DNA of 64,000 bases from Thalassotalea profundi (lineage in GTDB: Bacteria; Pseudomonadota; Gammaproteobacteria; Enterobacterales; Alteromonadaceae): assembly GCF_014653195.1 (NCBI RefSeq), contig NZ_BNAH01000011.1, positions 23,546 to 87,545 of the forward strand, given 5' to 3'. A program made the position numbers and the translations under genes. Shown one piece after another: positions 54,299 to 61,734 of this stretch (its first letter is position 1; every line of letters starts with the position of its first letter). The notes below the pieces were generated by a model. The model was given only the letters and a program-made list of their open reading frames with translations, was not told the DNA's origin and did not search any database.

Positions 54299-55519
54299 AT
54301 GAAGATTAAAAGACAACAATTTAACTACCTAATTTATTGGCTCATTAGCACCATTGTTTTCTTAATCGTCCTATTGGTAATCAACCAGCTATCATTTAAA
54401 AATCAAGTATCTACACAATTAAATAAGCATTTATCGCCTGAACTAACAAAAGCTTTTCAGCAACATATTATTGATAAAAACTATAAAAATTTAGTGAAAA
54501 GTAACCTTAATCAACAATTAGCATTAACTAACGCTTTAACACATTTCAATATTTTTAAACGATACTCTTTAACAATAGAGGCGTTGTTTTCTGAAAGTGA
54601 CCACTCCAACTTACACACAATTTATGTTCCTTGGCAATTTGGTCTTGAAGCTAAACAAGCAAAAGTGATACTTGATTATCAAATTCGATGGTGGTTGATT
54701 ATCTGTATATGTAGCATCAGTACATTTATCATCTTAGTATTAATACATTTAGTACCTAAGCCTGTATCAAGCCACTATAAACAGTGGTTAAACTTACTAA
54801 AATCTCTGCAAGTAGAAGATGATATAGCTAAAGCTTTAAGCGATAAAATAGAAATTACTGATACCTCAAAAAAAGACTGGCTAAAATCCTTATTAACAAA
54901 AATTTTAGAAGACAATCAACTAACTGAAAATGTTAATATCAATGACTTAGTTATTTGGTTTCTTAATAAAACAACAGATGATTTGCAGCAAATATCACAG
55001 ATAAAGTTCATAGATGCCTTATATCAATCAACAATAAACATTGATCAAGCATACCAATTAGCAAAAAAAACCTGCGTACTCAGTTTTAACATAGACACTT
55101 TCACTATCAACATCAATAACTTCGAAATCAAGTTAGCTAAAACACCTTTCTTTTATTATTTATGGTACGCCTATCTTAAAGTTAATAATGTTGACGCCGG
55201 CTGGCTAATCAACCCATCGATTAATCACCCCGACACTCAATCAGCAAATACCATTACAACTTTAATGAAAGAAAATCACGGCCATAGTAAATCAATTAAC
55301 GAATTAGAAACCCACGGTTTAAGAGCTAAAACCTTAGATCAAAATCGCAATAAAATTAAAGAAACGTTAATTTCTCAATTAGGCGAGGAATTAAGCCAAC
55401 CTTATTTATTCGATTTGTTACGAGACACTAAAACAGGTCGCTTTAAATATCGTTTAAAATTAGATGCCGAGTCAATTAAATTACCACAAGCAATAAAAAA
55501 CACCTTGACACAAAAATAA
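54299..55519 (+). CDS. Two-helix membrane protein with possible cytoplasmic winged helix
   Basis: 406 residues. Membrane helices at about 10-28 and 129-150 enclose a periplasmic loop of about 100 residues; the rest is cytoplasmic. The last about 90 residues (LRAKTLDQNRNKIKETLISQLG, then YLFDLLRDTKTGRFKYRL and LDAESIKL) resemble a winged-helix output domain with a closing beta hairpin, a guess from pattern only. No kinase or receiver motif. Paired with the binding-protein-like gene 3 bases upstream and followed by a TBDR, it looks like a transmembrane regulator. I do not recognise the family. Confidence 0.55.
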   Translation: MKIKRQQFNYLIYWLISTIVFLIVLLVINQLSFKNQVSTQLNKHLSPELTKAFQQHIIDKNYKNLVKSNLNQQLALTNALTHFNIFKRYSLTIEALFSESDHSNLHTIYVPWQFGLEAKQAKVILDYQIRWWLIICICSISTFIILVLIHLVPKPVSSHYKQWLNLLKSLQVEDDIAKALSDKIEITDTSKKDWLKSLLTKILEDNQLTENVNINDLVIWFLNKTTDDLQQISQIKFIDALYQSTINIDQAYQLAKKTCVLSFNIDTFTININNFEIKLAKTPFFYYLWYAYLKVNNVDAGWLINPSINHPDTQSANTITTLMKENHGHSKSINELETHGLRAKTLDQNRNKIKETLISQLGEELSQPYLFDLLRDTKTGRFKYRLKLDAESIKLPQAIKNTLTQK

Positions 55520-55553
55520 AAAAAACATTTAAAATCAGGCGATTAAATTTTAG

Positions 55554-55581
55554 AGATATCTAATTCTCTTTAAAGATATCT
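55554..55581. promoter_or_regulatory. Paired AGATATCT palindromes upstream of the TBDR
   Basis: Two copies of the 8-bp palindrome AGATATCT (55554-55561 and 55574-55581), 20 bases centre to centre, about two helical turns; flanking bases extend the pair into a 10-bp inverted repeat. It looks like an operator for a dimeric regulator. Confidence 0.45.
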
Positions 55582-55615
55582 CTGTCACTTTCCAGTAATA
55601 AATTAAATTGAGAAT
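55582..55615 (+). promoter_or_regulatory. Weak Pho-box-like element with -10
   Basis: CTGTCAC (55582) and a degenerate second unit CAGTAAT (55593) at 11-base spacing, then GAGAAT at 55610-55615, ten bases after the box. A weaker version of the layout seen at 24.2 and 53.4 kb. Confidence 0.35.
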
Positions 55616-55657
55616 AGCGATGTTTTCTATTTAAGCCAATAATTCATGGAAATAAAG

Positions 55658-58180
55658 ATGTTTAATTACCCTAAAAAAAAGTTAGCCCTATCGATTACTT
55701 TAGCTATTAGTTCTGTAACTATGTTTCCAGCGTTAGCTGAAGAAAATGATCAACAAATTGAAGAGGTGGTTGTAAAAGCCTCTCCAATTCTTGATAGTCA
55801 AAAAGCCGCTTTAGAAGCCAAAAAGCAAGCAACAAACTTTGTTGATATTATCGCTGCCGATACTATCGGTCGCTTCCCCGATCAGAACTTGGCCGATTCA
55901 TTAGGTCGTGTTCCTGGGGTAGCAATTGAACGAGACCAAGGTCAAGCACGATATATTAACTTTCGAGGTGCTCCGTTTAAATATTCACCTATAGCCATTG
56001 ATGGTGTTGTAATTCCAGGTGCTGAAAATGGTCGAGTAGCGCGCTTTGATTCTTTCCCTTCGGTAATTACCAGCCGCTTAATTGCGAACAAAACAATTAC
56101 TCCTAATATGCCAGGAGATGCTGTAGCAGGCTTTATTAACATTGAAACTCATGACCCTTTCAAATTTGATGGCTTTGCGTTTAATGCTGATTTAGGTTTT
56201 GGTCAGCAAGATTTAGGTGAAGGTGATATAGAAAAAACAGCACTAAAAGCCTCTTATTCCAATGAAAATTGGGGAGCGATGATTTATACCTCGAAAAATT
56301 CTCGTGAACAAATTACCGATAATCGCGAATACGATTGGTTATCAGAGAATCAATTAGGTGGCGTTGAGTTTCGTAGTTATGAAATAACTCGTGAAGATGA
56401 AGCCTTCGGTGGAAAATTAGAATACCGGTTTAACAAGGGTTCAGGCCGTGTTTTTGTATCCCTTTTAGAAAGCGAGTTTAATGATCATGAATTAAGAAAC
56501 CAATTCGTTTTTGATATTCAAGGTGGTATGGAACAATTTGGACAAAACGCGCCAACAGGCACAGATAATTACGTACCATTAGCTTTAGTAGAACGTTGGT
56601 TACAAGACGGTGATTATAAAAGTGCAACTTCCACTAAAACATTAGGCTTCGAATACAACCTTAAAGGTTGGTTGTTAGAAGGGCGAGTAAGCATAACTGA
56701 TACAGAAAATCTTACCCATATACCGTTATTACGAGGTGTAGGTGGAGCAGGGGCATTCGCCTATGACCTAACAGACTTAGAAGACCCACAAGCCGAGTTA
56801 TTCGAAGTAAACAGTACAACTCCACTTGCACTCAGTAGCCTTAATTACGCAGCAAACGTAGTTCTTAATGCTAAAAGTGAAATGGATATTGAAGCGACAC
56901 AAATTAAGTTTGATGTGACAAAAGACATGAACTTATTTGGTTTAAATAGCGAAATAAAGTTTGGCTTTAATTCAGATAGTCGTGAAGCAGATGGCTATGG
57001 GTTTTATATGGATTTTAGCGATGCTTCATTATATGGCTTTATGGCTACTGGTATAAACCCTAATGATTATGATACTGGCGTTGCATGGGATTCTGACTTT
57101 ACACATGGTGTTGGTGGTACCTATTACGATAATGTAGCACTTCGTAATGATTGGGAAGCTCAAGTTGGTGATTTAGGTAATATTGATATTCCAGCTGGTG
57201 ACTTAATCATTATTGATGAAACAGTTACTGCTGTTTATGCCATGGCTACAAGCTATTTTGATTGGGGTAATTTGGTCTATGGTGCACGTATTGAACAAAC
57301 AGATTACACCTCAGAAGGCCCTACAGGTACTTTTGAAGATGACTACATTAACGTTTTACCTAGCTTGCACGTAAATTACGACCTAGGACAAGATAAAAAA
57401 TTACGTTGGTCAGTAACAACAGGTGTCAGTCGTCCTAATTATGGTGAATGGCGGGCAACTACGTCTGTTATACCAATTTCCAGCACAATTTCTGCGGGTA
57501 ACCCAGAGTTAGACGCTGAAAAAACGATTGGTACTGATATTTCTTATGAGTGGTACATAGGTGATGCAAGTATGTTCTCTGCAGCTGCATTTTACCGCTC
57601 AATCGATAATGTAATTTATGTCAGTTCAAGTAATGTAGATGGCGGTGCTTTCGACCCATCACTTTCAGGTTCGACTTGGTCATATACTCAATCAGTAAAT
57701 GGTAAAGATGGTAACCTAAGCGGCGCTGAAGTTAACTTTATTGCATACGCTTCTGACTTTTTAGACGTAATGGACGGTTTCGGATTCAGCATGAATTACA
57801 CCATGTTAGATAGCGAATTCACAACATTAACAGGTGAAAAATACTCTTTGCCTGGCACCTCAGACACTATCTATAACGCTTCCGTATTCTATGAAGCTCA
57901 CGGTTTTTCAGCTCGCTTGAATTATCAATACCGAGATGACTGGTTCTCTACTACTGAAAATGCCTCAGAACCTGAATATTGGTCAGGACAAAAACGTGCT
58001 GATCTAGCATTAAGTTATGCGCTCCCTTCAGATATTTACGGTGCGGAAGTCTCTTTTTACTTTAATGCAAACAACTTAACCGATGCCGTTGATACTCGCT
58101 ATGTAGGTACAGCGGCTACGCCAAACCAAGTAGAGCGATACGGTAAGCGCTACATGGCTGGTGTACGTATTAACTACTAA
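55658..58180 (+). CDS. TonB-dependent receptor paired with an exported phosphatase
   Basis: About 840 residues from ATG 55658, six bases after GGAA; the ATG at 55646 has no ribosome site. Signal peptide ends PALAEE. Plug: DTIGRFPDQNLADSLGRVPGVA, then YINFRGAPFKYSPIAIDGV; the barrel ends MAGVRINY. The FPDQN plug resembles that of the phytate receptor at 24 kb. A phosphatase lipoprotein gene follows after 65 bases containing a hairpin. A phosphorylated organic substrate is inferred from that neighbour and from the Pho-like repeats upstream. Confidence 0.87.
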   Translation: MFNYPKKKLALSITLAISSVTMFPALAEENDQQIEEVVVKASPILDSQKAALEAKKQATNFVDIIAADTIGRFPDQNLADSLGRVPGVAIERDQGQARYINFRGAPFKYSPIAIDGVVIPGAENGRVARFDSFPSVITSRLIANKTITPNMPGDAVAGFINIETHDPFKFDGFAFNADLGFGQQDLGEGDIEKTALKASYSNENWGAMIYTSKNSREQITDNREYDWLSENQLGGVEFRSYEITREDEAFGGKLEYRFNKGSGRVFVSLLESEFNDHELRNQFVFDIQGGMEQFGQNAPTGTDNYVPLALVERWLQDGDYKSATSTKTLGFEYNLKGWLLEGRVSITDTENLTHIPLLRGVGGAGAFAYDLTDLEDPQAELFEVNSTTPLALSSLNYAANVVLNAKSEMDIEATQIKFDVTKDMNLFGLNSEIKFGFNSDSREADGYGFYMDFSDASLYGFMATGINPNDYDTGVAWDSDFTHGVGGTYYDNVALRNDWEAQVGDLGNIDIPAGDLIIIDETVTAVYAMATSYFDWGNLVYGARIEQTDYTSEGPTGTFEDDYINVLPSLHVNYDLGQDKKLRWSVTTGVSRPNYGEWRATTSVIPISSTISAGNPELDAEKTIGTDISYEWYIGDASMFSAAAFYRSIDNVIYVSSSNVDGGAFDPSLSGSTWSYTQSVNGKDGNLSGAEVNFIAYASDFLDVMDGFGFSMNYTMLDSEFTTLTGEKYSLPGTSDTIYNASVFYEAHGFSARLNYQYRDDWFSTTENASEPEYWSGQKRADLALSYALPSDIYGAEVSFYFNANNLTDAVDTRYVGTAATPNQVERYGKRYMAGVRINY

Positions 58181-58210
58181 TTACAACTTTTTAACAACAA
58201 ACTTATTATT

Positions 58211-58233
58211 AGCAGAGAGGCTATCTCTCTGCT
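58211..58233. repeat. Intercistronic hairpin between TBDR and phosphatase genes
   Basis: Perfect 9-bp inverted repeat AGCAGAGAG / CTCTCTGCT with a five-base loop, 30 bases after the TBDR stop and 12 before the next start. No T run. Similar in position to the hairpin in the phytate operon. Confidence 0.65.
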
Positions 58234-58245
58234 CTCAAGGATATT

Positions 58246-59337
58246 ATGATGAAAAAATTATCAATATTAACTTCCGCATTAATTTTTGCCGGTTGTACAA
58301 CAACGCCACCACAAAACAATATAAGTGATTTGACCGTGACTTATGACGAAAGTAAAAATCTATATCAATTAAACTGGCAAGCAACTCAAGCTAAACAAGA
58401 TGTTGAAATATTAGTGGCTTCTGACGAACAAGGTTCTGATGCTAAAGTTATTGCCAGTGCAAATGATGATCAGTATCAATGGCAATCAACAGGTGCAAAA
58501 GGTCGTAAATACTTCACAGTAAAACCTGCTAATGGTCAAGCAGACAATGCTGCTAGTCGTTTATTACCTTTAGAAAAAGGCCGTAACTTTCGTGAATTAG
58601 GTGGATATGAAACGGTTGACGGTAAAACAGTTAAATGGGGTAAGTTATTCCGCTCAGGTGCATTAGCTAATTTAACAAATAATGACTATCAATATATTGA
58701 TAACCTAGGCATAAAAACCGTTGTTGATTTTCGAGATAACAATGAAAGAGCTACAGAAGTTACTGATTGGAAAGCAAGTGACGTTGAAGTGATATCCAAA
58801 GACTATGGTCAAGTGCTAGACATGAAAAAATTTGCTAAAGCCCTAATGGATCCAAGTTTAAATGAAGAAAAAGCAACCATGTTATTTGCGCAAATGTATC
58901 CAAGCTTAACTGAAACGCAAAAAGAAAATTACACTGCAATGTTTAACCGTTTAGCCACAAAAGATGATGGCTTACTTTTTCATTGTACCGCAGGTAAAGA
59001 TAGAACAGGGGTTGCTGGCGTATTAATTCTAACCGCTCTGGGTGTCGATAAAGAAGTTGCGATACAAGACTACTTACTATCCGAGCAATATTTAGATCCA
59101 AAAGAATTGTTCCATGTACCTGAAAATATGTCACCAGAGCAAGAAAAAATGTACGCTTTTTTTAGCAAGTTACCTGAAGAAATTGTACAAGTATTTGCGG
59201 GGACTCGCCGCCCAATGATCGAAGCAGCGATAAGTCATATGGAAACAAAATCAGGTTCTATATTAAATTACATACAGCAAGAGTTGAATGTTTCAGAACA
59301 AGACTTAGCTAATATCCGTAAGCATTACTTAAATTAG
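58246..59337 (+). CDS. Exported PTP-type phosphatase lipoprotein
   Basis: 363 residues with lipobox FAGC (C17). A short fibronectin-like beta domain (about 28-105) precedes a tyrosine-phosphatase-fold domain: GRNFRELGGYETVDGKTVKW at 112-131, RSGAL, a likely general-acid loop, and the P-loop H246-C247-T-A-G-K-D-R253-T-G. C247 is the thiol nucleophile and R253 binds phosphate. This is the Y_phosphatase3 (Tyr/Ser phosphatase) family. Anchored outside the cytoplasm beside a TBDR, it more likely strips phosphate from small organic phosphates than from cell proteins. PTP-fold phytases share the HCxxGxxR motif, but this is not clearly one. Confidence 0.87.
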   Translation: MMKKLSILTSALIFAGCTTTPPQNNISDLTVTYDESKNLYQLNWQATQAKQDVEILVASDEQGSDAKVIASANDDQYQWQSTGAKGRKYFTVKPANGQADNAASRLLPLEKGRNFRELGGYETVDGKTVKWGKLFRSGALANLTNNDYQYIDNLGIKTVVDFRDNNERATEVTDWKASDVEVISKDYGQVLDMKKFAKALMDPSLNEEKATMLFAQMYPSLTETQKENYTAMFNRLATKDDGLLFHCTAGKDRTGVAGVLILTALGVDKEVAIQDYLLSEQYLDPKELFHVPENMSPEQEKMYAFFSKLPEEIVQVFAGTRRPMIEAAISHMETKSGSILNYIQQELNVSEQDLANIRKHYLN

Positions 59338-59373
59338 CCTTTAAAAAATATCCATTTTTTAGTCTCTCTATTT

Positions 59374-59410
59374 AAAACAGCGATAACTTAATAAGTCATC
59401 GCTGTTTTAT
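59374..59410. terminator. Bidirectional terminator between convergent genes
   Basis: Stem AAAACAGCGAT / ATCGCTGTTTT (59374-59384 and 59397-59407) with T runs on both strands, between the phosphatase gene and the DUF3325 gene. Confidence 0.8.
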
Positions 59411-59459
59411 TGTTTACAATCTATAACTTCAGTTTTTAAATACAAACAAACCATTAATA

Positions 59460-59771
59460 TTATTTAGTGCGAAGTGAAATAACCTTCATAATAGCAAGCC
59501 ACCTAGGCTTAAACGTTAATGTAAGCGTAATAAGCAAACTAACTATTGTGGCAATAGCACACCAATATACTAATCCTAATGTAAAACCCCATTCATATAC
59601 GGCATATATGCCAGCAAGTAGTAGCAAAATATAGCCACTTATTCTGTAAAGCCACAAATTACGTGTCGACAGGCGTTTTTTTGGGGCCACTTGGTTATAG
59701 TGACGAGACAAAGAAAGGCTTAAGCAGAGAAAACCTAAAAATAAAATTAAAGTTTCTATCAGAATTAACAT
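59460..59771 (-). CDS. DUF3325-like small membrane protein of the iron-uptake set
   Basis: 103 residues, three membrane helices (about 3-20, 43-61 and 67-89). It follows the PepSY gene immediately (one base) on the minus strand. DUF3325 proteins regularly accompany PepSY and DUF3649 proteins downstream of siderophore TBDR genes in gammaproteobacteria; that gene order is the main support. Role unknown, probably in iron release or membrane reductase assembly. Confidence 0.75.
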   Translation of the reverse strand: MLILIETLILFLGFLCLSLSLSRHYNQVAPKKRLSTRNLWLYRISGYILLLLAGIYAVYEWGFTLGLVYWCAIATIVSLLITLTLTFKPRWLAIMKVISLRTK

Positions 59772-59772
59772 G

Positions 59773-61374
59773 TTAGTACGCCGACTCTTTTAATTTTTGT
59801 TGTATAACTATGTGTTCCTCATTTGCTTGCGCTTTGGCGTTTTTTCGTTGAACAATAATTGCGGCTAATGCAAAACATCCTGCAAAAAATAACATACTGA
59901 GATCAAACCCTAGCATTAACCAATCGTTTCGTTTAATGCTGCCAATAATACTATGTTCAGTAGTTACCATATTAACTAATGGTGTTAACAAATAAACACC
60001 GGCTGTAAACCAAAGTAGATTCAACCATGATTTTTTTACTGAGCGGCATAAACAAAAGCAAATACTCGCTAAAAGGGCAATAAAAAAACAATGTACTTCC
60101 CAATCAGCCCTGTGTTCTATATTAACGGGTAACAAGCGATTACCCCAAAAATATCCCGCTATAGCGATAGGCAAGCCAAGAATAATCCCAATATTAATGC
60201 GCTCAATAATTGAAATGACACTGAAGGGTCTAGCGGATGCACCATTTATTTGTCGTTTTTTTATCCATAAAATCATACCTGTAGCTACCATTGCCGCACC
60301 TAATAGCCCCGATATAAAGTACAACCAACGCAGATAAATATTGGCAAAAAGCCCTTCATGTAAATGTTCAAATAGATCGTAGATTCGAGCTGCACTTCCT
60401 GCTTTTTCTGTCGCTATTTCAATTTCCACTTTGTCGCCATTAACACGATACTCTACAGCCGATACTAAGTGGATGCCTTCGTATTTATCAAACCATATTT
60501 CATAATGTTCATTTTCACTACCCCGTTCAATAAAACCGATAAAACTGACGTTTTGATCTTTATAACGTACAGCCACGTCCGCAAGCACTGTTTCTATTGA
60601 TAATGCTTCGGGAGCTAAATCAATAAATTGCACTTCCTTTATGTCTAACTGGGCCTCATCATAAAACTTTTTATGGTTTTCTCGACCTTCGCCGTAACGC
60701 ACATCGATGATAGATGACATGGTAACCCCCATTAAAAGTAGCAAGCCACTGTAGGTGATCATTAAATGAAAAGGTAAAGGTAAAACGCTGAAAATATTAT
60801 GAATATCTAGCCAGGAACGAATACCTTTTTTAGCACGAAAGGTAAAAAATTCAATAAATATTTTCTTGTGGATAACCACCCCTGTCACTAATCCTATGAG
60901 CATTAGCATGGTGGCTAAACTTGTTAATATATAACCAACAAGTTCAGGTACATAATGCAGGTTGTAGTGCATTCTGTATAAGGTTTCTCCGCCAGCGGTT
61001 TCTCTAACACTGTTGGTCACACCGCTTGAAACATCAAGGTATTTTTCTTGCCAGCCTCTTGGGGTGTTTGTCTCTTTATTCGCTAATTGTAGCCATTGAA
61101 TTTGTACAAATGGCATTCGTGCCGTTGGTAGACTGATGTACCATTGTGAAGATTCAGGAGCTAATTGTTGAAGCTGAAGTTCTGCCGCTGAAAGTACTGA
61201 ACTTTGGTTATCTAATTGTTCGACGACGGTAATTTCTGGTTTCATCCAGCGATCGATTTCGCTGTCAAAATATCCGACAGTACCTGTAACAAAAATAAAA
61301 TATAATAGCCAGCCAAAAGAAAAACCAGCCCAGGTATGTAACCAATTCATTGATTGGCGAAAACGTGGTTTCAT
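59773..61374 (-). CDS. PepSY-associated membrane protein, probable siderophore-iron reductase
   Basis: 533 residues. First helix at about 13-31 (WLHTWAGFSFGWLLYFIFVTGTVGYFD, the PepSY-TM opening), periplasmic PepSY-like regions at about 40-140 and 225-335, and further helices to the end (six or seven in all). His residues in the helices (MHYNLHYV, LDIHNIFSVLPLPFHLMITYSG) could bind haem. Such proteins (PiuB-like) are thought to reduce ferric siderophores at the inner membrane. Its start overlaps the stop of the DUF3649 gene by one base. Confidence 0.85.
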   Translation of the reverse strand: MKPRFRQSMNWLHTWAGFSFGWLLYFIFVTGTVGYFDSEIDRWMKPEITVVEQLDNQSSVLSAAELQLQQLAPESSQWYISLPTARMPFVQIQWLQLANKETNTPRGWQEKYLDVSSGVTNSVRETAGGETLYRMHYNLHYVPELVGYILTSLATMLMLIGLVTGVVIHKKIFIEFFTFRAKKGIRSWLDIHNIFSVLPLPFHLMITYSGLLLLMGVTMSSIIDVRYGEGRENHKKFYDEAQLDIKEVQFIDLAPEALSIETVLADVAVRYKDQNVSFIGFIERGSENEHYEIWFDKYEGIHLVSAVEYRVNGDKVEIEIATEKAGSAARIYDLFEHLHEGLFANIYLRWLYFISGLLGAAMVATGMILWIKKRQINGASARPFSVISIIERINIGIILGLPIAIAGYFWGNRLLPVNIEHRADWEVHCFFIALLASICFCLCRSVKKSWLNLLWFTAGVYLLTPLVNMVTTEHSIIGSIKRNDWLMLGFDLSMLFFAGCFALAAIIVQRKNAKAQANEEHIVIQQKLKESAY

Positions 61375-61667
61375 TAGTTAACTGCCGTATTAAGGTAAAA
61401 CATTATTGCGTAAGCAACTAAACAACTACTACCAACCACTAGTCCGGCCTTGCCAGCTGTTTTAGTAGAAAATACATACATCACAACCGTAGTGTAAGCA
61501 ATAAAGCCAATCATCATGCCTTTAACAATACCGTCTACTTTATTGTCTGCTGGTAGGTATGAAATAATAATGCCAATTAAATTAGCTAAAACAAAACCAC
61601 CGATCAGTGCAATCAATACTCTGATGGTTATGCCGATAGGTTTAACGTTCTTTTTAAAAAATGTCAT
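61374..61667 (-). CDS. DUF3649-like small membrane protein
   Basis: 97 residues with three membrane helices (about 15-35, 48-66 and 74-93). It lies between the TBDR and PepSY genes on the minus strand and overlaps the latter by one base. Proteins of this size and place are DUF3649 iron-transporter accessory proteins. Function is not established. Confidence 0.75.
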   Translation of the reverse strand: MTFFKKNVKPIGITIRVLIALIGGFVLANLIGIIISYLPADNKVDGIVKGMMIGFIAYTTVVMYVFSTKTAGKAGLVVGSSCLVAYAIMFYLNTAVN

Positions 61668-61690
61668 AGCGTTACTTACTTGTAGAGACT

Positions 61691-61719
61691 AAAAAGCACG
61701 ACTCGATATCGTGCTTTTT
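61691..61719 (-). terminator. Terminator/attenuator between TBDR and iron accessory genes
   Basis: 11-bp stem AAAAAGCACGA / TCGTGCTTTTT with a seven-base loop, 15 bases after the TBDR stop; T runs on both strands. It may cut transcription into the DUF3649-PepSY-DUF3325 genes. Confidence 0.8.
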
Positions 61720-61734
61720 AATTAACAAAGTGAA

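Noticed and set aside
58246..59337. Confident call as a PTP-fold phytase
   Set aside because: The HCxxGxxR motif fits, but flanking segments belong to the broader Tyr/Ser phosphatase family, so only a phosphatase is claimed.
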